Source of the DNA: CAWGUU01 sp963825765
GTDB taxonomy: Bacteria; Actinomycetota; Acidimicrobiia; Acidimicrobiales; AC-14
Assembly: GCA_963825765.1 (NCBI GenBank)
Contig: CAWGUU010000014.1
Location: 62,001 to 126,000 of the forward strand
Direction: 5' to 3'
DNA length: 64,000 nt
Shown here piece after piece: positions 54,935 to 64,000 of this stretch. Under the pieces are notes generated by a model, which made no database searches, was not told where the DNA came from, and saw nothing but the letters and a program-made list of their open reading frames with translations. A program made the position numbers and the translations under genes. The stretch's first letter is position 1. Each line of letters opens with the position of its first letter.

Positions 54935-56187
54935 TGGATCTCGTGCGGGTTGCCACCGCCGGTTCCGTCGACGACGGCAAGAGCACCCTGATCGGGCGCC
55001 TCCTCTACGACTCCAAGCAGATCCTGGAGGACACGCTCGAGGCGGTCGAGCGCTCCAGCACGCAGCGGGGCTACGACTACGTCAACCTGGCGTTGCTCAC
55101 TGACGGGCTGCGGGCCGAGCGGGAGCAGGGCATCACCATCGACGTCGCCTACCGCTACTTCGCCACCGGCCGACGCAAGTTCATCCTGGCCGACACCCCC
55201 GGCCACGTGCAGTACACCCGCAACATGGTCACGGGCGCCTCGACGGCCGACGTGGCCCTGATCCTGATCGACGCCCGCAAGGGCCTGCTCGAGCAGTCCC
55301 AGCGCCACGCCTTCCTCGCCACTCTGCTGCGGGTGCCGCATGTGATCGTCTGCGTCAACAAGATGGACCTCGTCGACTGGGACCAGCAGGTCTACGACGC
55401 CATCCACGACGACTTTCGGGCCTTCGCCACCCGCCTGGAGGTCGGCGACCTCAGCTTCTTCCCGGTGTCGGCCCTTCACGGCGACAACATCGTCACCAAG
55501 TCCGACAACATGCCGTGGTACCGGGGCGTGCCCCTGCTGGTGCACCTGGAGGAACTGCACGTCGCCTCCGACCGAAACCTCGTCGACTGCCGGTTCCCGG
55601 TGCAGTACGTGGTGCGCCCCCAGTCCGACGACCACCACGACTACCGGGCCTATGCCGGCCAGGTGGCGGGAGGAGTGTTCCGCCCCGGCGACGAGGTGGT
55701 GGTGCTGCCGTCGGGGATGACGTCGACGATCGAGTCGATCGACACCCATGCCGGGCCCGTGGACGAGGCGTTCTCGCCCATGTCGGTGGCCATCCGCCTC
55801 GCCGACGACGTCGACGTCAGCCGGGGCGACATGATCTGCCGTCCCCACAACCACTCATCGGTGGGCCAGGACATCGACGCCATGGTCTGCTGGATGGTCG
55901 ACCAGCCCCTCATGGCCGGCGGCCGCTACGCGGTGAAGCACACAACCAGGACGGTGCGGGCCATCGTTCGGGAGCTGCGCTACCGGCTGGACGTGACAAC
56001 GCTCCACCGGGACGAGACCGCCACCGGCCTCTCACTGAACCAGATCGGCAGGGTGACGCTGCGCACCACGGCGCCGCTGATGTTCGACGAGTACCGCCGA
56101 AACCGCCTGACCGGCAGCTTCATCGTCATCGACGAGGCCACCAACGCCACGGTCGGGGCTGGGATGATCCTCGGCCGGCCGGACTGA
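54934..56187 (+). CDS. cysN: Sulfate adenylyltransferase subunit 1 (GTPase)
   Basis: A 417-residue GTPase of the EF-Tu family driving CysD. G1 GSVDDGKST, G2 region EQGITIDVAYRYF, G3 DTPGH, G4 NKMD, followed by two beta-barrel domains. No CysC domain is fused at the C-terminus. It ends 1 bp before the convergent, frameshifted WecA-like gene. Confidence 0.96.
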   Translation: MDLVRVATAGSVDDGKSTLIGRLLYDSKQILEDTLEAVERSSTQRGYDYVNLALLTDGLRAEREQGITIDVAYRYFATGRRKFILADTPGHVQYTRNMVTGASTADVALILIDARKGLLEQSQRHAFLATLLRVPHVIVCVNKMDLVDWDQQVYDAIHDDFRAFATRLEVGDLSFFPVSALHGDNIVTKSDNMPWYRGVPLLVHLEELHVASDRNLVDCRFPVQYVVRPQSDDHHDYRAYAGQVAGGVFRPGDEVVVLPSGMTSTIESIDTHAGPVDEAFSPMSVAIRLADDVDVSRGDMICRPHNHSSVGQDIDAMVCWMVDQPLMAGGRYAVKHTTRTVRAIVRELRYRLDVTTLHRDETATGLSLNQIGRVTLRTTAPLMFDEYRRNRLTGSFIVIDEATNATVGAGMILGRPD

Positions 56188-56188
56188 G

Positions 56189-57234
56189 CTAGGGAGCGCG
56201 CGACCCCAGGTCACGGACGGTGCGGGGCGGTGCAGGCAGCGCCCTCCTCCTCCGAGCGCTCAGCCACCTCGGCGAGAGCACGTAGGCGATGAGGATCAGC
56301 GCGATGCCGAGGTCGGCCACGACTCGGAGCAGCAACGAGTCGCCCAGGCTGACCATACCGAGCGCCCCGCAGGCGCCGAGACACACGCCGACGAACAGGG
56401 AAACCCTCATGTGCGACCAGCCGGCTGCCCCCAGGCGCTGATAGGCATGTTCGCGGTGGGGCAGGTACCAGCGTTCGCCCCGGAGGATCCGGCGGGCGAG
56501 TGTGATGCCGGTGTCGGCGAGGTAGCGAACGAGTGGCGCGAGGACCGCCTCCGGCGGCACTCCTTCACGCAGGCCTAGAACGGCCACGCCCGCGAGCCAC
56601 GCACCTATGAAGTAGCTGCCGACGTCTCCCAGGAACATCCTCGCCCTCGGCACGTGAATGGCGCGAAACCGAGCGCGGCGCCTGCCACGATGGCGCCGCC
56701 GAAGGCCAGGACGGGGCTCTCCACTTGGGTTCCGACCAGGAGCCAGGCGATGCCGGCGGTGACCGCCTGCACCACCGAGATGCCGTCAACACCGTCCATG
56801 AAGTTGTAGGCGTTGACGAATGCCATGAGCCAGAACACAACGACGACCGCAAAGACGCAGCGTCACACGGTCGGTCCGGTCAGGTCGTCGCGGAGGAGGA
56901 ACACGCCGACTCCGGCGGCGAGGAACTGGCAGGCGAGGCGGTGAAGCACCTTGATGCCGACAACGTCCTCCACCAGACCGATGAGGCCGAACATGGCCGC
57001 CGTCAGCCCGATGGCCCACCGATCGCTCCCTTCGACGGCCGGGGTGACCGAAAGAGCGGCGAGCGCCCCCAGCGCGAGGGCGACCCCGCCCCCTCGAGGC
57101 ATCGGCGCCAGGTGCGAGGACCGATCTGAGGGTCGGTCGATGACGTTCCCTCGGCGCAGGAGAACCAGCACGATCGGCGACGCCGCGACGCTGACGCCCA
57201 ACGCAAACAGCCCGCTCAGGAGCGTCGTGGTCAT
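56189..57234 (-). pseudogene. WecA/MraY-like transferase, frameshifted second copy
   Basis: Paralogue of 43291-44286. From ATG 57234 the first frame gives RPSDRSSHLAPMPRGGGVAL and GLVEDVVGIKVLHRLACQFL, ending at a stop near 56862. A second frame carries AFVNAYNFMDGVDGIS; a shift near 56645-56660 (one base missing in the FAPFN-PRARMF segment) leads to MFLGDVGSYFIGAW and HREHAYQRLGAAGWSH. All catalytic motifs remain, so the damage is recent or technical. Confidence 0.8.
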
Positions 57235-57527
57235 GGAATCCGGCTGCTCCGGCGCCTCTTGGGATGCGGATCTTGTGGAACGAGCGCGTAACCCAGGGTG
57301 GATCGACCCGGGCTCGTCGACGTCAGCGCCCGGCGACGCCGGGTAGGACCTGAATCTGGCCGGCGCGGATGACCGCCTTCCTCTCCCGGCCGTGTATCTT
57401 CCGGGCACGACGACGACCCCGCAAGGCTGTTCCTCGGCGGTAGGTCCAGGCGCCCAACCGTGGCCCCAGGTGGCAGGGACTGGGTACGAGGAGGCTCGGG
57501 ACGCTTGACCGGGAAAACGAGCCGGCG
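57235..57527. other. 293-bp divergent intergenic region
   Basis: Lies between the broken WecA-like gene and the SDR operon on the plus strand. No RNA gene or repeat recognised; expected to hold the promoter of the right-hand operon. Confidence 0.35.
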
Positions 57528-58541
57528 GTGAGAATCGGCGTGGTGGGTGCCTCCGGCTACATCGGCTCGAACGTGGTCCTCCTCGGCGTTCGGTCGGGCG
57601 TCGACGTGTCGCCGGTCGAGAAGGTGCGGGTTTCGCCGACGGTCGGCGGGATGCGAGGCGACGCCCGGGAAGCCGCGAGGCGCTGGCGGCGGGCCAATGA
57701 CGAGGCGTTCCGGCGCCAGGTCTCCGCCCTGGGGGGCTTCGACGTCGTGGTGAACGCCGTGGGCACCGCCGACTCCCGGGCCGCGAACTCCGAGGAGCTG
57801 CTCGCGGCCAACGCGGTGCAGCCGGCCGTCCTGGCCCACGCGGCCCGTCTGGCCGGAGTCCGCCGGCTGGTTCACGTCAGCACCGCCGCGGTGCAGGGAC
57901 GGCGCGACCCGCTCGACGAAACCGCTGGTCACCAGCCCCTTTCGCCCTACGGGCGGTCGAAGGCGGCCGGGGAACGGGCCCTCCTCGCCGCCGCCGAGGA
58001 GGGTATCGAAGCCCCGACGGAGGTCGTCGTCTACCGCCCTACCTCTGTCTACGGCGACGGCCGCCCGGCCACCCGTTCGCTCGCACGGCTTGCGAGCCGG
58101 TTGCCCGTGCTGCCGGTCGCCGGTGGCCCGGACCGACCCGTCCCCGTGGCCCTGGCCGACAACGTGATGCTCGGGATCCTGTTCGCCGCGACCAGCCAGG
58201 AGGCGCTGGGGATCGTCCTCCAGCCATGGGAGGGCATCACCGCTCGCGGTCTGCTCGAGCTGTTCGGGACCCGACGGACGATCACCGTGCCGTCGAAGGT
58301 GGTCGACGTCGGCCTCGCCCCGCTGGCAGCCACGGCCGGCGCCGTCCCCCGGCTGGTGTCGCGGCTGCGATGGCTCGAGCTGGTGCTCCGGGGCCAGGGC
58401 GTCCGTTCCGAGAAGCTGCTGGCCGCCGGGTTCACGCCTCCGCGCGGCCTCGATGCTTGGCGTGCACTCGTCGAGCACGAACACGAGTCGCTGCGGCTGG
58501 CGCATCTCTCTCGGAACGGCACCCGGCCCGGCCGACCGTAG
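57528..58541 (+). CDS. NAD-dependent epimerase/dehydratase
   Basis: A 337-residue extended SDR from a GTG start. VVGASGYIGSN, VVVNAVGTADSRA, HVSTAAVQGRRD and YGRSK (YxxxK), then YRPTSVYGDGRP. The C-terminal third is unusual in being Leu/Ala/Arg-rich (residues about 255-300). Substrate unknown; sugar nucleotide likely. The first gene of a plus-strand series that continues to the window end. Confidence 0.82.
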   Translation: MRIGVVGASGYIGSNVVLLGVRSGVDVSPVEKVRVSPTVGGMRGDAREAARRWRRANDEAFRRQVSALGGFDVVVNAVGTADSRAANSEELLAANAVQPAVLAHAARLAGVRRLVHVSTAAVQGRRDPLDETAGHQPLSPYGRSKAAGERALLAAAEEGIEAPTEVVVYRPTSVYGDGRPATRSLARLASRLPVLPVAGGPDRPVPVALADNVMLGILFAATSQEALGIVLQPWEGITARGLLELFGTRRTITVPSKVVDVGLAPLAATAGAVPRLVSRLRWLELVLRGQGVRSEKLLAAGFTPPRGLDAWRALVEHEHESLRLAHLSRNGTRPGRP

Positions 58542-58543
58542 CC

Positions 58544-59557
58544 ATGCCGGCGACGACGGTGCTGATCGACGCCCGGATGGCGGTGCGGGGACTGGGTATC
58601 GCCACGTTCCTCGACCGGCTGACAGCTGCCCTGGCTACGGCGCGCCCGTCGGTCGAGACACGACTGTGGCAGGGCCAGGGGGTGTGGGGCAGGGCGGCGG
58701 TGCTGTCCACGCTGGCCCGGTCGGGGCCGTTCGACGTCTCACCCCGGCTCGACCCGAGAACGTGGGGATGCGACGTCGTGCACTTCGCCTCCAACCTCGG
58801 ACCGGTGTTCCCCGGCCGGCGCAGCCTCGTCACGGTGCACGACCTGATGTACCGGGACCGGCGCCGGGGACGCCCGCAGGACCGGTTGGCCGGGTTGCTG
58901 TTGGAGGCGTGCCTGCGGCGCGCCTCGAAGGTCGTGGCCATCAGTGACCGGACGAGGGCGCAGGTGGAGGCGGCCATTCCCCAGCTCGCCGGCCGGGTGG
59001 AGGTGATCCCCCACGGCATGCGTCGCCTGCCATGGCCGCTCGCTCCCCGGTGCCACATCCTCGCCTTCGGCGGTGCCGCCGACCCTCGCAAACGCGTCGA
59101 CCTCATGGTCGCCGCCTACCGGGAGTACCACGCTGCCGCGCCCGACCCTCTGCCGCTCGTGGTGCTGGCCCGGGCCGGTCTCACCGCCGGCCAGCAGGGC
59201 CAGCTCGAGCAGCTCGGCGCGACCATTGTGGCCACCGCTACGGCCACCGAGGTTGATGAGCTGATGGCCGCCGCCGCCGCCCTGCTCTACACGACGACGA
59301 CAGAGGGCTTTGGTCTGCCCATTCTGGAGGCGGCCGAGGTGGGCACCCGCGTGGTCATGGACACGAGGGCCGACGTGGCCACCGAGGTGCTCGGCCGGCA
59401 CTGCCTGATGGTCGATGGGGCAGGCGCCCGGGCCTGGGCCGACGTACTCCGCCAAGCGGTGGCGGAAGGCCCGGTGCGCGGCGCCGTCGATCTTCCCGGA
59501 TGGTCCACCGTCGCCGGTCGTTACGCAGACCTCTACGAGGAGCTGGCTGGCAGATGA
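58544..59557 (+). CDS. GT4 family glycosyltransferase
   Basis: A 337-residue GT-B enzyme starting 2 nt after the SDR stop. LVTVHDLMYRDRRRG, VVAISDRTRAQVEAAIP, VIPHGM, then donor site TTTEGFGLPILEAAEVGTRVV with E-x7-E. Typical length for the shorter GT4 enzymes. Open frame upstream is not coding. Confidence 0.88.
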   Translation: MPATTVLIDARMAVRGLGIATFLDRLTAALATARPSVETRLWQGQGVWGRAAVLSTLARSGPFDVSPRLDPRTWGCDVVHFASNLGPVFPGRRSLVTVHDLMYRDRRRGRPQDRLAGLLLEACLRRASKVVAISDRTRAQVEAAIPQLAGRVEVIPHGMRRLPWPLAPRCHILAFGGAADPRKRVDLMVAAYREYHAAAPDPLPLVVLARAGLTAGQQGQLEQLGATIVATATATEVDELMAAAAALLYTTTTEGFGLPILEAAEVGTRVVMDTRADVATEVLGRHCLMVDGAGARAWADVLRQAVAEGPVRGAVDLPGWSTVAGRYADLYEELAGR

Positions 59558-59642
59558 TGCCCATCGCCGGGCTCCGGGTAGACTTGGCCGCTCCGGCCGC
59601 AGCGGGCGAAGGTCGCGGTTCGAACGCCTGGCCGGCGGATAG

Positions 59643-60827
59643 GTGCGCATAGTGCCGAGTGACACCCCAGAGAACGGAAGCGTCCTGCTCGTCTCCCCGC
59701 GAGCCCCTCGCCGCGACGGCAGGGGTGACCAGCGCCGGGCGTGGGAGATCGTCGAGGCGCTGAAAGCGAACTGGGACGTCGAGGTGGTCTCGTGGCTGGC
59801 CGATCTCGACCTTCCCCGGCGGTCGCGCTGGGTGGAGAAGCCCCGGGGTCTGGTGCGGGGCGCGGCGCTGTCAACCGTGCGACCCGTCACCGTCGCCTAC
59901 GTCCAGGGTCATATGCCGCGAGACCTGCGGCGCAGGATCGCCTCAGCCGACCACGACGTGACCGTCTTCGTGACCAACCGGGCCGTTCCCCGCCGGATAC
60001 CCGCAGGTTCCCTGATCGATTTCATCGACGACCTCGGGGGCAGCAGCCTGGTGCGGGCGAACTCTTTGCCCGGGTTCCGCGGTCTGTTCTGGCGCCTGGA
60101 AGGACGGCGAATCCAGCGCCTTGACCGATGGATATCCGACACCGCCGCCGTTGCCGTCGCCCACAGCCAGGCGGATGCTGCCGCCATCTCCCCCAGCGTC
60201 GGTACCATCCCCCTCTCGCCGGGCACGCACCCGCTGCCCGACGACGGCACGCGGGTGGTGTTCGTGGGCAACCTGTTCTACGGCCCGAACCACGAGGCCG
60301 CGATGTGGGTCTGCTCGGACCTTGTGCCGGCGCTGGCCAAGCTGGGGATCAGCCCCGATTCCGTGGTCGTCGCCGGCCGCAAGCCCTTGGAACCACTGCG
60401 CGAGGCGGCCCGCCGGGCCGGCATCGACCTCAGGGCCGATGTCCCCGACCTCAACGCCGTCTACGCCGAGGCCGCGGTCGTGATGGCGCCGATGAAGCTG
60501 GGTGTGGGCGCCCTGTACAAGACCGTGGACGCTGTGGGCGCCGGCCGCGCCTGCGTGCTGAGCCCGGTCGCCAACGAGGGCCTCGGGCTCGTCGACGGGC
60601 ACTCGGCGCTCGTGCGGGAGCGACGTGCCGGACCTTTCGCCGAGGCGGTGGCGGCCCTCATGGCTGACCCGTCCCTCCGTCGGCGCCTGTCGGCTCGGGC
60701 TCGTGAGCAACTCGCCGACTTCATGCCCGAGATCGTCGCCGCCCAATGGCGCGACGCTGTCGCAGTCGCCGACGGCCGGGGGCCCGCCGAAGGTCGTCGC
60801 TCTCCGGCCGTGGGTGAGGTGCAGTGA
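59643..60827 (+). CDS. GT4-like glycosyltransferase
   Basis: A 394-residue GT-B protein from a GTG start (a GTG nine nt downstream is an alternative). LLVSPRAPRRDGRGDQRRAWEI at the start, VVFVGNLFYGPNHEAAMW, VVVAGRKPLEPL, APMKLGVGALYKTVDAVGAGRACVL (donor region; the acidic pair is replaced by K-x7-A-type residues). Family resembles TuaH/exopolysaccharide transferases. An 85-bp gap precedes it; no tRNA is present there. Confidence 0.78.
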   Translation: MRIVPSDTPENGSVLLVSPRAPRRDGRGDQRRAWEIVEALKANWDVEVVSWLADLDLPRRSRWVEKPRGLVRGAALSTVRPVTVAYVQGHMPRDLRRRIASADHDVTVFVTNRAVPRRIPAGSLIDFIDDLGGSSLVRANSLPGFRGLFWRLEGRRIQRLDRWISDTAAVAVAHSQADAAAISPSVGTIPLSPGTHPLPDDGTRVVFVGNLFYGPNHEAAMWVCSDLVPALAKLGISPDSVVVAGRKPLEPLREAARRAGIDLRADVPDLNAVYAEAAVVMAPMKLGVGALYKTVDAVGAGRACVLSPVANEGLGLVDGHSALVRERRAGPFAEAVAALMADPSLRRRLSARAREQLADFMPEIVAAQWRDAVAVADGRGPAEGRRSPAVGEVQ

Positions 60828-60852
60828 AGCTGGGCCTCGGTCCGAAGGCCCG

Positions 60853-62283
60853 GTGAAGTCGCGGGTCCGCGCGACGCCCGGCCCCGACGCCGCTGCGGCG
60901 CTCTGGCGCCTCCCGGCGGCGCTGCGCTCGGCCGGTGCGCACCGTGTCCGCTGGGGGATCGTCGACCAGGGCCTCTCCAGCATCACCAACTTCGGCGTCG
61001 CCGCGGTCGCCGCCCGTTACTCCAACCCCGAGCAGTTCGGCACCTTCAGCCTTGGGTTCGCGCTGTACATCCTGGCTCTGTGGAGTGCCCGTTCTCTCGT
61101 CGCAGAACCGTTCGTCGTCCGGCTGACGCGGGCGGACCCGGAGTCCCAGCGAGCGGAGGGCGTCAAGGCCCTGGGGGCCGCCGCCGCCCTGGGTGCCGCT
61201 GCGGGGCTCGTCCTGATGGGCGTGGCCGCCGTCATCGGTGCGACGCCACGCGTGGTGCTGGTCGTCCTGGGGCTCGGCATGCCGGCCCTTCTCGTGCAGG
61301 ACACCTACCGCTACCTGCTCCTTGCCCGCGGACGCACCGCGGCGGCGGCGGCCAACGACGGGCTCTGGCTCGCCCTTCAGTCGATCGTCGTGGGCGGCCT
61401 CGTCCTGGCCGGGCGGCCGGGGGTCGTCGGACTTGCCGTCGCGTTCGGCGGCGCCGCGGTCGTGGCGTGCGGCGCCGGATGGGCACAGACCGGGCTACGC
61501 CCGGCGCTGGGCGCCGCTTGGGACTGGCAGCGCCGGTACCGGGACCTCGGAGTCCCGTACCTCTACGAGCTGATCATGATCAACGGCGTCATCCAGGTGA
61601 CGGTCCTGGTCATCGGCCTCGTCGGCGAGGTCCTCACCGTGGGCCAGCTCAGGGCCGGCACCCTCCTCTTCAGCCCGCTGACGGTGATGTTCGCCGGCCT
61701 GCTCCTCGTGGGGCTGCCCGAAGCGGTCAAGGTGGCGGAGACGCCGAGGAGGGTCTCCCGGCTGGTGCTCGCCTTGGGCCTTGTGGCGTCGCTGGCCACC
61801 GCGCTCTGGGCGCTGGCCGTCAGCCTCGTGCCTGCCCACCTCGGCGAAGCCGCCCTCGGCGACAACTGGGCCGCCGGCCGCGATCTGCTGGTGCCGATGG
61901 CGTTCCTGACGACGGGAGCGGCGTGGATGCTGGCCATCGCGGTCGGGCTGCGCGCGCTCGGCGCGGCCCGGCGGAGCCTGCCGTTGCGATCGCTCGGTGC
62001 ACCCCTGATCCTCGTCCTCGGTCTCGCCGGCGCGGTAGTGGAGGGCTCGGTCGGTGCCGCTTCCGGGCTGGCCGCCGGATCGTTGGTCGGCGCGCTCCTG
62101 GCCTGGATCGCCTTCCGACGGCACGGCCACTCCACACCCGCCGTGAAGACTGGCGGGGAGATCGTCTCCGGTCGTGTCGGCTCTGACGCCGATGGGGATC
62201 GTACCGACCAGCCAGGCTCGGCCGCAGGGGTGGCCTCCTACCGTGACCCATTCGGCGGGGTGACGAGACCACGACTCCAATGA
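60853..62283 (+). CDS. Wzx-like polysaccharide flippase (second copy)
   Basis: A 476-residue membrane protein with about 12-14 helices. VDQGLSSITNFGVAAVAARYSNPEQFGTFSLGFALY (first part quoted only for identification: SSITNFGVAAVAAR) is the usual start of the MOP-type exporters, and mid-helix segments are Leu/Val/Gly-rich. GTG at 60853 is chosen, 26 bp after the glycosyltransferase stop. A hydrophilic 45-residue C-terminal tail. ATGA overlap with the next gene. Confidence 0.8.
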   Translation: MKSRVRATPGPDAAAALWRLPAALRSAGAHRVRWGIVDQGLSSITNFGVAAVAARYSNPEQFGTFSLGFALYILALWSARSLVAEPFVVRLTRADPESQRAEGVKALGAAAALGAAAGLVLMGVAAVIGATPRVVLVVLGLGMPALLVQDTYRYLLLARGRTAAAAANDGLWLALQSIVVGGLVLAGRPGVVGLAVAFGGAAVVACGAGWAQTGLRPALGAAWDWQRRYRDLGVPYLYELIMINGVIQVTVLVIGLVGEVLTVGQLRAGTLLFSPLTVMFAGLLLVGLPEAVKVAETPRRVSRLVLALGLVASLATALWALAVSLVPAHLGEAALGDNWAAGRDLLVPMAFLTTGAAWMLAIAVGLRALGAARRSLPLRSLGAPLILVLGLAGAVVEGSVGAASGLAAGSLVGALLAWIAFRRHGHSTPAVKTGGEIVSGRVGSDADGDRTDQPGSAAGVASYRDPFGGVTRPRLQ

Positions 62284-62978
62284 GCGTTCGAACCCTGTCC
62301 CGGGTGAAGTACTGGGCCAGCCGATCGGTCAGTCCCCGGCTCTACTGGTATCTCATGGGTCAGTTCAAGCCCGTTCCCGCCGTCACCAGCGAGTACGACA
62401 ACGTCGACGACTGTCTGGCGTCAGGCCGGCAGGTCGTCGACCTCCTGCAGGACTTCGGTGTGCTCCGTGCCGACGCCGTGACCCTGCACATCGGCGCCGG
62501 GCTCGGCCGGGTCGAGGCCCACCTCCGCCATCGGGTGGCAATGTGTTACGGAGCCGACATCAGCCCATCGATGGTGAGGCGGGCGCGGCGACTGGTGCCG
62601 TACGAGAACGTGAGGTTCTTCGTCATCGACGGCACGGGTCTGTCGGGTTTGCCGGTTTCGGGGTTCGACGTGATCTACTCGTTCCTGGTGTTCCAGCACC
62701 TGCCGCGGGCCCAGTTCTCCCGTTACGTCGCCGACGCCCGGGCCCGCCTCTCGCCCGGCGGGCACTTCGTGTTCCAGCTGATGATCGACGAGTCCGGTAC
62801 GCATCCCGATCCCCCCGCCAACCATCCGTACGGTCTCCGGTACTACACCAGGGCCGACGTGCATGCCCTGCTGAAGGCCGCCGGGTTCGCGCCCGTCGAG
62901 CGTTACACGCTCGACGGCGCCGTCGACGACGGATCGGTCGAGTCGGGCGACATCGTGTTCTGCACCACCCGGCAATGA
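62280..62978 (+). CDS. Class I SAM-dependent methyltransferase
   Basis: A 232-residue methyltransferase coupled on both sides by ATGA overlaps. Motif I reads LHIGAGLGRVEAHL, motif II CYGADISPSMVRRAR, then FDVIYSFLVFQHLPRAQF and ARLSPGGHFVFQL. The first 45 residues are a basic N-terminal extension. Likely modifies a glycan sugar or lipid intermediate. Confidence 0.85.
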   Translation: MSVRTLSRVKYWASRSVSPRLYWYLMGQFKPVPAVTSEYDNVDDCLASGRQVVDLLQDFGVLRADAVTLHIGAGLGRVEAHLRHRVAMCYGADISPSMVRRARRLVPYENVRFFVIDGTGLSGLPVSGFDVIYSFLVFQHLPRAQFSRYVADARARLSPGGHFVFQLMIDESGTHPDPPANHPYGLRYYTRADVHALLKAAGFAPVERYTLDGAVDDGSVESGDIVFCTTRQ

Positions 62979-63856
62979 CCGACGCCACCGCGGGTCAGAG
63001 GCTCGGCCGATCTCGCCTACGTGCCGGCCTGACGGGCTCGGCCGGGCGGATCTCGCGGCGCATCCACCGTCAGGTCCCGGTACCACCTGCGGCGAGCGGG
63101 GCCGTCCGCCTCGCCGCCCGGCGGTTGGCCGCCTCGGGCGTCTACGCCTATCGCAACGCCCACGGTCACGTGGTCGTCGCCGACCTTTCTGACTACATGG
63201 AGAGGGCCGGCTTCTTCGGAGCCCACAGCTCCAAGCTCCTCCGGTTCGTAGCGTCCCACCTGCGCCCCGGCGACTGGGCCATCGACGCCGGCGCCAACGT
63301 CGGCCTGATGGCCAGCGCGATGGCGGCGGCGGTCGGCCCCGAGGGCTGCGTCTGGGCGGTCGAGCCGGTACCACGCAACATCGGGCGCCTCCGGACGCTG
63401 AAGGAGGCGAACGGGCTGCGCCAGCTCGAGATCGTCCCACTGGCGCTTTCGTCCGAGCGGTCGACTGCTTCGCTGCGGCTGCCGGCCCTACCGGGGGGCA
63501 GTGGCTTCGGCTCCTTCGTCGCCACGTGGGAGCGGGCCGAGGACATCGAGGTCGACGTGTGCCCGTTGGACGAGCTGGTGGAGGCGTCGGCCCCACAATC
63601 GCCGCTGACGCTCGTCAAAATGGACGTCGAGGGCTACGAGGGACAGCTATTGGCCGGAGCCAAGGCGACCTTGACCGGTCGCCGGCCGCTCGTCGTGTGC
63701 GAGGTCCACGACCCGCTGCTCCGGTCTGCGGGAACGTCCGCCGCCGAGCTGCTGGACCAGTTCGAGGCCTACGGCTACGAGCCTCGTGCGCCATTCGGCG
63801 TTCCTGGAGGACCGCTGGACGGTGTCGTCTGCGACATCTTGTTCGCGCCCCGCTGA
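62975..63856 (+). CDS. FkbM family methyltransferase
   Basis: A 293-residue protein. SAM site AIDAGANVGLMASAMAAAVG, VWAVEPVPRNIGRL, then LVKMDVEGYEGQLLAGA, the FkbM signature. The first about 65 residues are basic and not conserved. Starts at the ATG overlapping the previous stop. Second FkbM gene of the window (compare 26085-27200). Confidence 0.87.
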   Translation: MTDATAGQRLGRSRLRAGLTGSAGRISRRIHRQVPVPPAASGAVRLAARRLAASGVYAYRNAHGHVVVADLSDYMERAGFFGAHSSKLLRFVASHLRPGDWAIDAGANVGLMASAMAAAVGPEGCVWAVEPVPRNIGRLRTLKEANGLRQLEIVPLALSSERSTASLRLPALPGGSGFGSFVATWERAEDIEVDVCPLDELVEASAPQSPLTLVKMDVEGYEGQLLAGAKATLTGRRPLVVCEVHDPLLRSAGTSAAELLDQFEAYGYEPRAPFGVPGGPLDGVVCDILFAPR

Positions 63857-63883
63857 CCCCTCGGGGCGAGCGCGGACCGACAG

Positions 63884-63889
63884 TAGGAT
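63884..63889 (+). promoter_or_regulatory. Putative leaderless -10 element
   Basis: TAGGAT, 6 nt before the ATG at 63896. Confidence 0.45.
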
Positions 63890-63895
63890 CGGCGG

Positions 63896-64000
63896 ATGGG
63901 CGCCGCGCCGATCACCGTTGCCGCCGAGCTGCGGGCTGCGTTGGGCCTGTCCCGGGTCATCGAGACCGGCACATTCCAGGGTGAGGGGGCCCGTGAGTTC
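63896..64000 (+). CDS. Start of a probable SAM methyltransferase, cut by window end
   Basis: The first 35 codons of a gene running out of the window. The segment VIETGTFQGEGAREF resembles motif I of small Rossmann methyltransferases found in glycan loci. Too little is visible for more. Confidence 0.5.
   Translation, partial: MGAAPITVAAELRAALGLSRVIETGTFQGEGAREF

Noticed and set aside
59575..59645. tRNA-like GGTTCGAAC T-loop between two glycosyltransferase genes
   Set aside because: The T-stem pairs over only three positions, and no acceptor or anticodon stem can be drawn.

Overview
The window is high-GC DNA with dense genes, frequent GTG and some TTG starts, 4-nt ATGA/GTGA stop-start overlaps, and several start codons preceded at 5-7 nt by a TAnnnT hexamer instead of a Shine-Dalgarno site (a leaderless pattern). 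Together with the gene families present (DUF4012, an actinobacterial-type F-ATPase operon with atpI/atpZ-like genes, a PPi-type phosphofructokinase), this points to an actinomycete. A deep lineage such as Acidimicrobiia is possible, but that is inference. No rRNA, tRNA, CRISPR array or insertion sequence was seen.

Left part (1-14.3 kb), housekeeping: the 3' part of an MFS transporter; a Tex30/KANL3-like alpha/beta hydrolase coupled to a protein with a C-terminal J-domain; a zinc-ribbon protein divergent from a probably PPi-dependent 6-phosphofructokinase; a secreted M23 peptidase; a 2'-5' RNA ligase-like/GNAT fusion; and a complete F1Fo ATP synthase operon on the minus strand (atpZ, atpI, atpB, E, F, H, A, G, D, C).

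Middle and right (14.3-64 kb): a large cell-surface polysaccharide locus. It holds sugar-nucleotide genes (wecB, UDP-glucuronate epimerase, a DegT aminotransferase, a CDP-6-deoxyhexose set rfbF-rfbG-C-methyltransferase-rfbC, WbpM/CapD-like dehydratase, several SDRs), glycosyltransferases, methyltransferases (FkbM, CmcI-like and others), AsnB, a Wzy-like polymerase, two Wzx-like flippases, two Wzc/CpsD-type tyrosine kinases and two WecA/MraY-like phosphoglycosyl transferases. One kinase and one phosphoglycosyl transferase are broken by single-base frameshifts; wecB and one SDR are also frameshifted. A cysQ-cysC-cysD-cysN sulfate-activation set lies inside this locus, with no sulfate-reduction gene beside it, which suggests that PAPS feeds glycan sulfation.

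Least explained elements: two proteins at separate places (14.36 kb and 47.8 kb) share a gap-free 46-residue Cys/His-rich N-terminal domain that I do not recognise, followed by unrelated repeat-rich tails; a 55-residue zinc-ribbon ORF is coupled to wecB by a GTGA overlap; a Tat-type exported protein made of about sixteen 17-residue NxAxG-type repeats is coupled to a 70-residue ORF; and two tandem paralogous lipoproteins sit beside the sulfate genes.
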